Numbered from the stretch's first letter, positions 1-7,965 are shown. The stretch: 64,000 bases of DNA from Vibrio sp. S9_S30 (GCF_014694455.1 NZ_JAAUWT010000013.1:1-64000), one strand, 5' to 3'. The notes: generated by a model not told the origin, from the sequence alone. Numbers and translations: made by a program.

Positions 1-37
1 CGAACGCCAATAGAGACATTAGAGGATGGGAAATCAA

Positions 38-109
38 TCTGGGCAGAAAAGAATCTAGCCCAGATATAATCTGACAGGCACCGAGTCGAAAAGTGGGTAA
101 CTGTCAGAT
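38..109. other. two inverted repeats downstream of avcD
   Basis: Two inverted repeats lie side by side: TCTGGGC (38-44) with GCCCAGA (58-64), and ATCTGACAG (69-77) with CTGTCAGAT (101-109). They could fold as two consecutive stem-loops on either strand. No gene was recognised in 1-198, so these may be debris of the neighbouring mobile element or part of a transcript that runs beyond the window. Function unknown. Confidence 0.3.
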
Positions 110-165
110 CAGGTCTGAATTAGTACACCCAATTAAACCCTAGTTCTCTACACAAAAGGTAGGTT

Positions 166-188
166 TAGGAAAGGGACCCCCTTTCCTA
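166..188 (-). terminator. hairpin after avcD, possible terminator
   Basis: A ten-base-pair perfect stem, TAGGAAAGGG with CCCTTTCCTA, has a three-base loop and sits ten bases beyond the avcD stop. On the minus strand it is not followed by a long T run, so termination is inferred from position and stem strength. Confidence 0.4.
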
Positions 189-198
189 CTTCGAAAGA

Positions 199-1725
199 CT
201 ATGCAGGCTGGGGATTAAGTTTTTTATCAACAATATCTGCAATCCGATATTCATAATCATGATAGCTATCTAGGTATTGAGCATCCACATGGTGACACTC
301 AATAATATCGAACTCAATTGCTCTACCCGTCTTATCTTTACGCTTGTTGTTAAACTTAAAGAAAGATTCATACCTATTTGGAGCCACGCCTTCAAACGCC
401 TCAAAGGATACCTTGTTAGATTCATTGCTATCAGTAATTGCATCACCATGAAGCTGCATGGCTAAGCTCTTCTCATATGGCTCAATGTAAACCACACGTT
501 TTATTCCAGCCGCAACAATATGTCTAGCACAATTATGGCAAGGGTATGTCGTACAATAAAGGGTTTTATCTTGCGTGGAGGAGGATGCCGTTCTTGCTAG
601 GCTAGTGATCGCATCCATCTCAGCATGGATAGCTCTAGAATACTCAATAATTGATTTAGCTTTCGTCTCGTTAATTATAAGCGACGCTAGTTCTTTAGCT
701 TTTTGAGCGGGCAGTTTATTCAGTTTGAGAACATTTTCTATTTCACCCTCAAGGATACCTTTGTGTTTGTCGTTAGAACATCTCTTCTGATGAGTGCATC
801 GAAAGTCTTTGTCTGCAGAATGGGCATCATACAAACCACCTTTGTACTTAGGTACATCATTACACCCAGTTGCAATGACTCTACCGTTCTCATCCATGAT
901 GGCAGCACCTACTTGTCTTGATAAACAAGCTGATTTTAGTGCTTCTGAATATGCAGAGAACAGCCCAACTTCGTCGTGAGTTGGAGTGATACCGATCTGT
1001 CCGTGAATCAGATTAACGAATCTGGTAACAGAGCTTTTAAGTTGCTTTCCTTGATTAGCTTCATTTCGAATAAAGTAATCTGCGCTATATAGTGCTTTTT
1101 CTACTTGTTGACCATGGTCATCACTTGCCTTACGGTCCCGTCTAATCAAAGCATCTATATTACCAGCACTAATCTGCTCTTCACTAAGGTTAACTTTGCG
1201 CTCTTTCTCTGTGCGAATCAAAGCCACTTGATAGAAATTGTTTGGGTAAACAGTTCTCAATAGACTTATTTCGTCGGGGTGCTTTAGTTGATCAATCAAA
1301 TAAGCAACTTTCTTTTCAGTCTTAACAACATCACCCTGATCCGCTTCAGAAGCCGAACCAAATAACTTGTCTCTAGTTACGGTAATGTCATTTATCGCCA
1401 CTTCAGCTAAAAAGGTAGTCTTGTACTGTTTTCTTAAGCTGTCCCCTGCATCTTGAAGTTTTTCATATCTCTCATACCCTTCAAGACTAGATAAGCCTCC
1501 TCCAGCAATACGACTGATGTGAGAACTAATACGAACATGATGAATATCATAGCCAGATGCTTTCAAAGCGGTTGTGAGGGTATCTTTGAGGCCTTTAACA
1601 CCAGAACCAACAGCTCCGCATAGACCAATGACAAGCTCTTGAGAGCGTCTATTCTGAATATGTTTGGTGGTATTTTCTGGTGTTTTACTTTGTACTAAGG
1701 TGGGTGCAGTGTTTTCTTTTGACAT
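199..1725 (-). CDS. avcD: AvcD-type anti-phage deoxycytidylate deaminase
   Basis: The protein (508 aa) has the two-part layout of the AvcD (DcdV) defence deaminases first described in the V. cholerae VSP-1 island. Residues 31-44 carry a P-loop-like motif, GAVGSGVK, starting a nucleotide kinase-like domain. The C-terminal half is a zinc-dependent dCMP deaminase, with SRQVGAAI at about 269-276, the catalytic HAE at 367-369 and the zinc-binding PCHNC at 395-399. In the characterised systems the enzyme depletes deoxycytidine nucleotides when phage infection shuts off the labile RNA inhibitor AvcI, which is encoded just upstream. Here a 274-bp upstream segment with its own promoter fills that position. 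The ATG at 1725 is adopted; its SD is only moderate (GAG). The gene is AT-rich compared with the core genes to the right and lies beside phage debris, which fits horizontal transfer. All key motifs are intact. Confidence 0.88.
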   Translation of the reverse strand: MSKENTAPTLVQSKTPENTTKHIQNRRSQELVIGLCGAVGSGVKGLKDTLTTALKASGYDIHHVRISSHISRIAGGGLSSLEGYERYEKLQDAGDSLRKQYKTTFLAEVAINDITVTRDKLFGSASEADQGDVVKTEKKVAYLIDQLKHPDEISLLRTVYPNNFYQVALIRTEKERKVNLSEEQISAGNIDALIRRDRKASDDHGQQVEKALYSADYFIRNEANQGKQLKSSVTRFVNLIHGQIGITPTHDEVGLFSAYSEALKSACLSRQVGAAIMDENGRVIATGCNDVPKYKGGLYDAHSADKDFRCTHQKRCSNDKHKGILEGEIENVLKLNKLPAQKAKELASLIINETKAKSIIEYSRAIHAEMDAITSLARTASSSTQDKTLYCTTYPCHNCARHIVAAGIKRVVYIEPYEKSLAMQLHGDAITDSNESNKVSFEAFEGVAPNRYESFFKFNNKRKDKTGRAIEFDIIECHHVDAQYLDSYHDYEYRIADIVDKKLNPQPA

Positions 1726-1993
1726 TATGCTCTCATTTATTCTATGTGTTTTATATGCACACAGGATATATGAGATTACACATATATCTAAATTACCACT
1801 TTAGTTTTTTTGCAGCTCGTAACACATTTTGCTGGGATTTTTCTTTAGTTCGAGTTCTTGACTTGATAGAAACAACATTTGAACGACTTTTTGACAAGTC
1901 CGCTCTAGTTTCTTTTATAACAGTGTCATTTTCCGTACTAACTAAAGTCAACATATTATTTCCTAACCATCCAGCTTAACGTCTAATTATCGG
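1726..1993 (-). ncRNA. avcI: candidate AvcI antitoxin RNA region
   Basis: In known AvcID loci a short inhibitory RNA is transcribed immediately 5' of avcD in the same direction. This stretch has the right position, orientation and size. It begins just downstream of a good sigma-70 promoter (2000-2027), ends at the avcD start, and shows no strong terminator before avcD, so the RNA and the avcD message may share a transcript. It also contains a 53-codon ORF (1793-1954). The ends given are inferred from the promoter and the avcD start; no homology to a known AvcI could be tested. Confidence 0.42.
1793..1954 (-). CDS. small 53-aa basic protein upstream of avcD
   Basis: An uninterrupted ORF starts with ATG at 1954, preceded by an AGGA Shine-Dalgarno about seven bases upstream, and stops with TAA at 1795-1793. 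The product is lysine/arginine/serine-rich (ends AAKKLKW) with no membrane segment or known domain. It lies inside the region expected to encode the AvcI inhibitor. The inhibitor is described as acting as RNA, so this ORF may be incidental, may stabilise the transcript by translation, or may be a real peptide. A clear SD and intact frame in otherwise decaying DNA are the reasons to list it. Confidence 0.4.
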   Translation of the reverse strand: MLTLVSTENDTVIKETRADLSKSRSNVVSIKSRTRTKEKSQQNVLRAAKKLKW

Positions 1994-1999
1994 CTGCGA

Positions 2000-2027
2000 A
2001 TTGTACAGCGTCCGTGCATCAAATCAA
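2000..2027 (-). promoter_or_regulatory. sigma-70 promoter for avcI-avcD
   Basis: Read on the minus strand, TTGATT (2027-2022) and TACAAT (2005-2000) are separated by 16 bp. Transcription would begin near 1993, about 40 bases before the 53-codon ORF. Confidence 0.5.
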
Positions 2028-2154
2028 TATTAATTTAGCTGATAAAATATTATTTGTGAAGATTTAGCATCAATATTGAGAGGTGCATACAATAAACATA
2101 ACTTATTGAAATTAAAGAAGATAAAATTAATGACACTTTATGTGGAACTCAAAA

Positions 2155-2190
2155 GCAATGAACACCACTATATGTAGTGGTGTTCATTGC
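2155..2190. terminator. perfect 16-bp hairpin, probable terminator
   Basis: GCAATGAACACCACTA (2155-2170) pairs perfectly with 2175-2190 around a four-base loop. On the minus strand it is followed by TTTT, and on the plus strand by an imperfect T run at about 2201-2210. It lies just after the phage lysis-gene remnants and before the avcI promoter, so it most likely ended the old phage transcript and insulates avcID from it. Confidence 0.6.
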
Positions 2191-2220
2191 ATAATCACTT
2201 TGTTATTTTTCCTACTGATA

Positions 2221-2385
2221 TTATTGATGATTTCTAGACAAGCACTCTAAACGATATATTCGTTCTTCTAATTTAACTAGAGTGATCCGCAGCCACTTAA
2301 CGTCTGTTTTGAGTATAATTCCGACACCTACCCCACTAGACAAGGCACTGGCAACAGCGACTATTAGTGTTTGATACTAGGCCAT
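2221..2385 (-). pseudogene. remnant of small phage membrane/coiled-coil gene
   Basis: A frame on the minus strand starts with ATG at 2385, overlapping the stop of the preceding remnant as TAATG, but has TAG as its third codon (2379-2377). It then stays open for 51 codons to TAA at 2223-2221. The conceptual product has a hydrophobic N-terminus followed by a charged helix (KTDVKWLRITLVKLEERIY), the layout of small phage proteins encoded just after holins. Either the nonsense codon killed it or it restarts at an internal non-ATG codon. The overlap shows it was once translationally coupled to the upstream gene. Confidence 0.45.
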
Positions 2386-2587
2386 TACTTGAACTCATTG
2401 CGCAAGGTTTCCCAAAGACCAAATACTATTGGAGCACTTGCGCCAATAATACTGCCGATAAGCTCGCGGTGATGAGTTCAGGGTGACCAGATACCAAAGC
2501 CGCTCCCGCGCCAAGTAATGCTAAACCCTTTTTTGTGGATGGCTGGTCAATGTCGATATTCAATTTCTCTTTAATGAGCTTTTTCAT
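2385..2587 (-). pseudogene. frameshifted holin-like phage gene
   Basis: The gene starts with ATG at 2587 behind an AAAGGA Shine-Dalgarno. Its first 40 codons (begins MKKLIKEKLNID) read well into a hydrophobic Ala/Gly-rich segment. After the codons for HPELITA the frame is lost and hits TAG at 2428-2426. Reading on with one missing base restored gives a second hydrophobic segment and a charged tail (LWETLRNEFK) ending in TAA at 2387-2385. Small size, two hydrophobic stretches and a charged C-terminus suggest a phage holin, but the family was not identified. One single-base deletion explains the break. Confidence 0.5.
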
Positions 2588-2632
2588 TTTGTTTTCCTTT
2601 GCTAATTGTGAGAATTAATAAACAGGAAATTA

Positions 2633-2820
2633 CCCCCCCCCATTCTTGCCACAGCGGTATCGGCGTAAACGTTGGTCGGGTTTTCGTGGTCAGGTGCCCA
2701 TCGGTTGATTATGTCGAACATGGTCACTAAGCCACATCGAGGTCATGTAGTTGTTGATGAGTTTGGCACCCGCTCTGATGCCGTATTTCATGTGGGAGAA
2801 AGTGGCAAAGCGCCCGAGTA
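2633..2820 (-). pseudogene. fragment of phage structural/lysis protein gene
   Basis: On the minus strand, 2815 down to about 2740 encodes a segment containing MKYGIRAGAKLINNYM. After a one-base shift the next part encodes MFDIINRWAPDHENPTNVYA. Both match the pattern of a common small virion/lysis-associated phage protein (pattern xxGIRA..LL..Y followed by IINRWAPxxENxTxxY). A nine-C tract at 2633-2641 lies at its downstream edge. No start codon or continuous frame survives. It precedes the holin-like remnant in the same orientation, as in an intact prophage late operon. Confidence 0.5.
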
Positions 2821-2993
2821 CTTCAACGCTTGCTGGTCATGTTGACGAAATGGCTTTGGGGTTTTCATAGATATAGAGGCACCATGATGACGAATTCAGA
2901 TTTACCCCATAATTAACGCCAAATCACACCTTGTTTAACGCTTGTCCATAAAGTTGTTGCGGTTTTTATCAAAAATCTGGTAGAAACGCATTT

Positions 2994-3047
2994 AATGCAT
3001 TTACCGCATGCATTCTAAATATGTGACACATTGTTGCAGTGTGCACA
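2994..3047. other. palindromic elements upstream of zur
   Basis: AATGCAT (2994-3000) and ATGCATT (3008-3014) form a perfect 7-bp inverted repeat. Shortly after come TGTGACACA (3022-3030) and TGTGCACA (3040-3047), each itself a dyad. They could be operators or marks of the island boundary; neither can be decided here. Apart from these, 2821-3180 shows no coding sequence. Confidence 0.3.
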
Positions 3048-3180
3048 ATTCCTAGTGTAGGAAGTGATTTATAATCACAAAATGTTTTTCACAATCTATT
3101 CATTGCTTGATTGGTTCACTTCTTTTGCATAGGGTTAAAAAAAACACCGTTTACTGCCTAACTCGCTAGATAAGTGGTAT

Positions 3181-3192
3181 ATTATTAATAAT
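3181..3192. promoter_or_regulatory. perfect AT dyad at the zur promoter
   Basis: ATTATTAATAAT is a perfect 12-bp palindrome 14 bases before the zur start codon, overlapping the likely -10/start region (GGTATATTATT). It may be an operator, possibly for autoregulation, but it does not match the well-known Zur box closely. Confidence 0.3.
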
Positions 3193-3206
3193 GTGCACCA
3201 AAATGG

Positions 3207-3665
3207 ATGAGCCAATTGGAGTTGTCGTTGTTAGAACAAATTGAAGGCATCTGCCAAAGCCGTGGTGTCAGGCTTACGCCGCAGCGGAAACGAGTGTTCG
3301 AGTTAATCTTTGCAAGTAAAAGTGCTTCTAGCGCGTATGATTTGTTGGATAGATTAAAAGAAAGTGAACCTCAGGCAAAACCACCAACGGTTTACAGAGC
3401 GTTGGATTTCTTATTGGAGCAAGGTTTTATCCATCGAGTTGAGTCCACGAATAGCTTTATCTCGTGTTGCTCTTTTGGTGCTCACAAACATTTCTCTCAC
3501 CTTCTTATTTGTGATAAGTGTGGGAATGTAGCTGAACATCAGGATGACCAACTTATCGCCTTGTTGGCAAAAAACAGTGGAAAACAGGGGTTTCAAATAA
3601 CCAATCACGTTATTGAAACTCACGGTACTTGCAAAAGTTGTTTTTCAGACTTTACGGACAAATAA
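3207..3665 (+). CDS. zur: zinc uptake regulator Zur (Fur family)
   Basis: A 152-aa Fur-family repressor. The winged helix spans about 15-85 (LTPQRKRVFELI, then PPTVYRALDFLLEQG). The dimerisation/metal domain follows, with the structural zinc cysteines in ICDKCG (about 100-105) and CKSC near the C-terminus. The lack of the His-rich segment of Fur and the spacing of the CxxC pairs favour Zur, which represses zinc importers such as ZnuABC when zinc is plentiful. A second ATG four bases upstream is out of frame, so 3207 is the start; its SD is weak. The downstream cheX-like gene begins 14 bp later and is probably co-transcribed. Confidence 0.85.
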   Translation: MSQLELSLLEQIEGICQSRGVRLTPQRKRVFELIFASKSASSAYDLLDRLKESEPQAKPPTVYRALDFLLEQGFIHRVESTNSFISCCSFGAHKHFSHLLICDKCGNVAEHQDDQLIALLAKNSGKQGFQITNHVIETHGTCKSCFSDFTDK

Positions 3666-3678
3666 AAGATAGAACGTT

Positions 3679-4140
3679 ATGCGCGCTGAATTTGTAAACC
3701 CGTTTTTAGCTTCATTGATGAATGTACTGAAAACTATGGCTTCACTGGAGCTAAAGCCTCAGAAACCTCGAGTAAAGAAAGATGAAATTGCTCGTGGTGA
3801 TGTGTCTGGTTTGATTGGTATGGTCGGAGACCAAAGCCGAGGTTCAATGTCGATTACTTTTGACGAGTCTCTGGCATTGGAAATCATGCAAAATATGCTA
3901 GGCGAACGTCCGAATGGTCTGAACGAAGAAGTGACCGATATGGTGGGTGAAATCACTAACATGGTTACAGGCGGTGCAAAACGCATTCTTTCAGAAAGCG
4001 GGTTTGATTTCGATATGGCGACCCCCATCGTTGTGTCGGGTAAAGGCCACACCATTCGTCACAAATGCGAAGGCGCGATCATCATCATGCCATTTACCTC
4101 TGAGTGGGGTAATGCATTTATCGAAATCTGCTTCGAATAA
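3679..4140 (+). CDS. CheX-like chemotaxis protein
   Basis: The 153-aa protein belongs to the CheX/CheC/FliY group. Its central EVTDMVGEITNMVTGGAK (about residues 84-101) matches the signature helix of CheX, where the Glu and Asn act in dephosphorylating CheY-P. No signal peptide or membrane segment is present. It sits just after zur, an arrangement common in vibrios, without other chemotaxis genes. A CheY-P phosphatase role is inferred from the family; the single-copy chromosomal homologues may instead act on other response regulators. Confidence 0.72.
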   Translation: MRAEFVNPFLASLMNVLKTMASLELKPQKPRVKKDEIARGDVSGLIGMVGDQSRGSMSITFDESLALEIMQNMLGERPNGLNEEVTDMVGEITNMVTGGAKRILSESGFDFDMATPIVVSGKGHTIRHKCEGAIIIMPFTSEWGNAFIEICFE

Positions 4141-4161
4141 GAAGACAGAGCTGAATAAGGG

Positions 4162-4192
4162 AAAAGCTGTTGCCAATGCGACAGCTTTTTTG
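4162..4192 (+). terminator. terminator after the cheX-like gene
   Basis: AAAAGCTGT pairs with ACAGCTTTT around a ten-base loop and runs into a T tract. Confidence 0.75.
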
Positions 4193-4208
4193 TTTTCAGT
4201 TAGAATGA

Positions 4209-4236
4209 AAAAAGGTCAGCAATTGCTGACCTTTTT
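4209..4236. terminator. bidirectional terminator, cheX-like gene/pgi
   Basis: AAAAAGGTCAGC and GCTGACCTTTTT pair perfectly around AATT, with T runs on both strands, between two converging genes. Confidence 0.8.
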
Positions 4237-4270
4237 AGTGTCTAATTCACGTACTGCTTTTTTGAAACGC

Positions 4271-5923
4271 TTAGGCTTTGTAGGCTTTGAATGCGTTAAT
4301 CAAACCGTTGGTTGAGCTATCGTGAGAGCTAACTTTAGATTGATCGGACAGTTCAGGCAAAATCTGATTCGCTAACTGCTTACCAAGTTCTACCCCCCAC
4401 TGATCGAAACTGAAGATATTCCAAATAACGCCTTGCGCAAAGATTTTGTGTTCGTACATCGCAATCAGGTTGCCCAGTGTTCGGGGCGTGATTTGCTTAA
4501 CCAAGATCGAGTTCGTTGGGCGGTTACCTTCGAATACTTTGAACGGCACGAGAGCCGCTACTTCTTCTTCATTCTTACCTGCGTTCGCGAATTCCGCTTT
4601 TACCGCTTCTTCCGATTTCCCAAACGCTAAAGCTTCGGTTTGTGCAAAGAAATTGGACATCAGTTTCTGATGGTGGTCGCTTGTTGGATTATGACTTAGT
4701 GCGGGTGCAATAAAATCACATGGAATCAGTTTTGTACCTTGGTGAATAAGTTGATAAAACGCATGCTGACCGTTTGTGCCCGGTTCACCCCAAATCACGG
4801 GGCCGGTTTGATAAGTGACTGCATTGCCGTTGCGATCAACGTATTTACCATTGGATTCCATATTGCCTTGCTGGAAATACGCGGCAAAGCGATGCATGTA
4901 TTGATCGTAAGGCAAAATTGCTTCCGATTCTGCACCATGGAAGTTGTTGTACCAAACGCCTATCAGCGCAAGGATCACGGGGATATTGTGTTCTAGATCG
5001 GTGCTTGCGAAATGGTTGTCCATCTCGTGTGCGCCTTCCAGTAGCTCAACAAAGTTGTCGTAGCCTACCGCCAGCGCAATCGACAAGCCAATGGCAGACC
5101 AAAGCGAGTAACGTCCACCAACCCAATCCCAGAATTCGAACATGTTGTTTGTATCGATGCCAAATTCGGAGACAGCCGTAGCATTCGTGGAAAGAGCAGC
5201 AAAGTGTTTCGCGACATGCGCGTCTTCGCCAGCCACCTTGAGGAACCAATCGCGGGCAGTATGGGCGTTCGTCATGGTTTCTTGCGTCGTAAACGTTTTA
5301 GACGCGATCAGAAACAGCGTTGTCTCTGGGTTGACTTTCTTCAGCGTTTCTACGATGTGCGTACCATCGACGTTTGAGACAAAATGCACGTTCAGGTGGT
5401 TTTTGTATGGTGTGAGGGCTTCGGTCACCATGTAGGGACCTAAATCTGAACCACCGATACCAATGTTGACGATGTCGGTAATCGCTTTTCCTGTGAAACC
5501 TTTCCACTCGCCATCGATGACACGATTGGTGAATGACTGCATTTTTTCAAGCACAGCGTTAACCGCAGGCATGACATCTTCACCCTCCACGAAAACGGGC
5601 TTGTGACTGCGATTACGAAGTGCCGTGTGAAGAACGGCGCGATCTTCCGTCTGATTTATCGCTTCACCACTGAACATGGCGTCAATGGCGGCTTTTAATT
5701 CTGTTTCTTCCGCTAAAGCAAACAGGTGCTTAAGCGTTTCCTCGTTAATGAGGTTCTTTGAGTAATCGACAAGAATATCCGATCCGAAACGTGTAGATAA
5801 TTTATCGAAACGTTGAGCATCGTCAGCAAACAAAGCTTTCAGATCCATGTCTTGTGCCGATTCGAAGTGCGCGGTTAATGCATTCCAAGCTTGGGTCTTG
5901 GTAGGGTCAATATTTTTTAACAT
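4271..5923 (-). CDS. pgi: glucose-6-phosphate isomerase
   Basis: A 550-aa cytosolic isomerase of the standard bacterial length that interconverts glucose-6-phosphate and fructose-6-phosphate. Visible signatures are NIGIGGSDLGPYMV in the phosphosugar-binding (SIS) fold, GGRYSLWSAIGLS near the middle, and FSFDQWGVELGK toward the C-terminus. It is monocistronic between a bidirectional terminator and a 284-bp intergenic region with no further gene. Confidence 0.97.
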   Translation of the reverse strand: MLKNIDPTKTQAWNALTAHFESAQDMDLKALFADDAQRFDKLSTRFGSDILVDYSKNLINEETLKHLFALAEETELKAAIDAMFSGEAINQTEDRAVLHTALRNRSHKPVFVEGEDVMPAVNAVLEKMQSFTNRVIDGEWKGFTGKAITDIVNIGIGGSDLGPYMVTEALTPYKNHLNVHFVSNVDGTHIVETLKKVNPETTLFLIASKTFTTQETMTNAHTARDWFLKVAGEDAHVAKHFAALSTNATAVSEFGIDTNNMFEFWDWVGGRYSLWSAIGLSIALAVGYDNFVELLEGAHEMDNHFASTDLEHNIPVILALIGVWYNNFHGAESEAILPYDQYMHRFAAYFQQGNMESNGKYVDRNGNAVTYQTGPVIWGEPGTNGQHAFYQLIHQGTKLIPCDFIAPALSHNPTSDHHQKLMSNFFAQTEALAFGKSEEAVKAEFANAGKNEEEVAALVPFKVFEGNRPTNSILVKQITPRTLGNLIAMYEHKIFAQGVIWNIFSFDQWGVELGKQLANQILPELSDQSKVSSHDSSTNGLINAFKAYKA

Positions 5924-6207
5924 GGTAATTGTCCAATGTTCGTTCGATTATGTTCTCTTCAGCGAGATTAATGAATATGATGCTGAGTGAGTTCCAGATT
6001 AAGCGAAATAAAGAATCGTACGTTTGTGCTTGGTATATCCTACCGACACAAAGCAACGTAATAAATTTTCAGATTCCGGATTATGGCGTAACCCATTATC
6101 GCTGACATTGAGGTTTATCACGTAAACTCAATTGTACCTAATTGGAATCAACTATTAATGCGATTGTTTATAACAATTAGTGATTAAAAACAACAAGGCA
6201 TAACCTA

Positions 6208-6633
6208 ATGTGGCATCAAACTACCTTTTTTCTCACCGCCAAACGCCGAGGCTTTCACCTCATAACTGATGAAATTGAACAACATTTACCACAAATTGAT
6301 CTGTATTCGATAGGTCTTTTACATCTTTTTATTCAACATACGTCCGCAAGCTTAACGTTGAATGAAAATGCAGATCCAACCGTTCGAAAAGATATGGAAC
6401 AACACTTTAATCACTCTGTACCTGAACGAGCGCCCTATTATTTACACACATACGAAGGTGATGATGATATGCCTGCGCATATCAAGGCATCCACTTTGGG
6501 AGCAAGTGTGAGCATTCCTATTAGTAATGGAAAATTGGCATTAGGTACTTGGCAAGGTGTGTATTTAGGGGAGCATCGTGATCACGGTGGCGCTCGAAAA
6601 ATTGTCGCCACTCTGCAAGGACTACGTGAATAA
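6208..6633 (+). CDS. YjbQ family protein (UPF0047)
   Basis: A 141-aa member of the YjbQ/UPF0047 family. The conserved core is present: HTSASLTLNENADPTVRKD at about 45-63, HIKASTLGASVSIPI, and the terminal GTWQGVYLGEHRDHGG. Some members have weak thiamine-phosphate synthase activity in vitro; the physiological role is unsettled. The histidines and acidic residues of the putative metal site are intact. It is transcribed divergently from pgi and ends at a bidirectional terminator. Confidence 0.85.
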   Translation: MWHQTTFFLTAKRRGFHLITDEIEQHLPQIDLYSIGLLHLFIQHTSASLTLNENADPTVRKDMEQHFNHSVPERAPYYLHTYEGDDDMPAHIKASTLGASVSIPISNGKLALGTWQGVYLGEHRDHGGARKIVATLQGLRE

Positions 6634-6655
6634 CTACCCATTATTTTAAAATGAA

Positions 6656-6680
6656 AAAGAGGCGCATATAGGCACCTCTT
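6656..6680. terminator. bidirectional terminator after yjbQ
   Basis: A nearly palindromic stem (AAGAGGCGC opposite GCACCTCTT) has an A-rich left flank, so it gives a T run on the minus strand. It lies between two converging genes. Confidence 0.6.
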
Positions 6681-6747
6681 CATCAAATTCTTACCCATAA
6701 CCCATACGGCTTACTCAACGCTGCTAGCTAACTTGAGCTCGGGATAA

Positions 6748-7962
6748 CTAAAATGGCTGATTGATCATCACGCGAAATATGTTTTCTTCATCGCCAAACG
6801 CCATTTCTGTTCGAACCACAATGCCTTCAACTTGAAAGCGAATTCCGCCGCCTAAATTGTATTTCATGTCCCTATGCAACTCTTGAATGCTAAATTCATC
6901 AGCCACTCTGCCCGCATCAACAAACGCCACCCACTGCCACCATGGCACTTCATACCAATTTAAAATGGGCCAACTCTGTAAGGGCTGCCATTCTGGCATG
7001 ACTCGATATTCTAAGCTGTAATGCACCGCACTTCTGCCATGATAACGATTCGCCGAATACCCACGAAGATGATACAAGCCCCCCAAAGATACCCCAGCGT
7101 ATTCCGGTGGTCTTTCACAGATTCCTGAAGCACAGCGATTCCATGTCGGAGTATCGGCAACATACATGTCAAACGCTAAAACTTGGTGGGACAATAGATC
7201 GTCTACTTTCCCTAGGCTAATGTAGTGGCTTTGTTCAATTTCAACTTTGGTCCACGTGTTGTCATTCCCTGAATCCGGTGCGTGAGCAATGTTCAATTTC
7301 AGCTTCGCCCCTAAGCTTGGGTTGCGCACATCATTTCGATTGTCCCATTCAAACCCAAGGTTCACCCCCCAAGTCGAATTGGGTGACGCCTCATTCGATC
7401 GACTTAAACTGCGTTTGGATAAAAACGGTTCAATCTTAATGGTCGAAATCCCACTGGTAGCAGGAGACGCTCCTTGAATGCGCCTTTTGGGTTCATACGC
7501 CGCTCTTGCCCCTTTGAAGGTCGCAGCCCCCCAAGGAATGATGTATCGCATCGTGAAATGGTATTGCGCTTCTTGGGCATCCGTGACGGTTTTCTGACTG
7601 AGAAGTGAATCGTTATCGCCCGCATGCCCTAAATGATAAATGTAGTCAGAGTAACTGGCGTTATAAGCATCAAACCCTAGTAACCATGCCTTATCCACTT
7701 GAAAATTGTTGTACCCAATAAAAGTCACGTTACTGCCTTTATCGGAGATCAGCCCTGCACCAATCAACCCGGCTTGCGGCTGCCCAAGACCTTTCAATAA
7801 ACCGGCTACCCCAATGGTGTTTCCCAATGAGCTGGATGAAAAGGCAAAAGGGACGGCGGCGGTGTCTGGCATCCAAGGTGGAAGCCATTCGTAGGCAGAA
7901 GCGACACCTGACGCGCAAAAGGAAGAAACAAGTAGGCTTGAAAATATCAGACGCTTTGTCAT
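6748..7962 (-). CDS. Omp85/BamA-TamA-like outer-membrane beta-barrel
   Basis: A 404-aa precursor with an N-terminal signal peptide (hydrophobic to about residue 23, ending ASAY). The rest is the C-terminal barrel type of the surface antigen D15/Omp85 superfamily: repeated aromatic, glycine-rich strands, a GGLYHLRGYSANRYHG segment resembling the conserved L6 loop (RGY variant of VRGF), and a final strand ending in Phe (RVMINQPF). No POTRA domains are present, so it resembles the short BamA/TamA-like proteins of unknown substrate. Its ATG lies three bases after the alr stop, so the genes are probably translationally coupled. Confidence 0.72.
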   Translation of the reverse strand: MTKRLIFSSLLVSSFCASGVASAYEWLPPWMPDTAAVPFAFSSSSLGNTIGVAGLLKGLGQPQAGLIGAGLISDKGSNVTFIGYNNFQVDKAWLLGFDAYNASYSDYIYHLGHAGDNDSLLSQKTVTDAQEAQYHFTMRYIIPWGAATFKGARAAYEPKRRIQGASPATSGISTIKIEPFLSKRSLSRSNEASPNSTWGVNLGFEWDNRNDVRNPSLGAKLKLNIAHAPDSGNDNTWTKVEIEQSHYISLGKVDDLLSHQVLAFDMYVADTPTWNRCASGICERPPEYAGVSLGGLYHLRGYSANRYHGRSAVHYSLEYRVMPEWQPLQSWPILNWYEVPWWQWVAFVDAGRVADEFSIQELHRDMKYNLGGGIRFQVEGIVVRTEMAFGDEENIFRVMINQPF

Positions 7963-7965
7963 AAC

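Noticed and set aside
1680..1979. 99-aa plus-strand frame over avcI
   Set aside because: It runs antisense to the avcD start and the promoter-led 53-codon ORF, with no SD or recognisable domain.
2925..2965. Integron attC-like TAACGCC...GTTTAACGC
   Set aside because: Only a few core bases match and the paired R/L elements and fold of a vibrio attC site are missing; no integrase or cassette seen.
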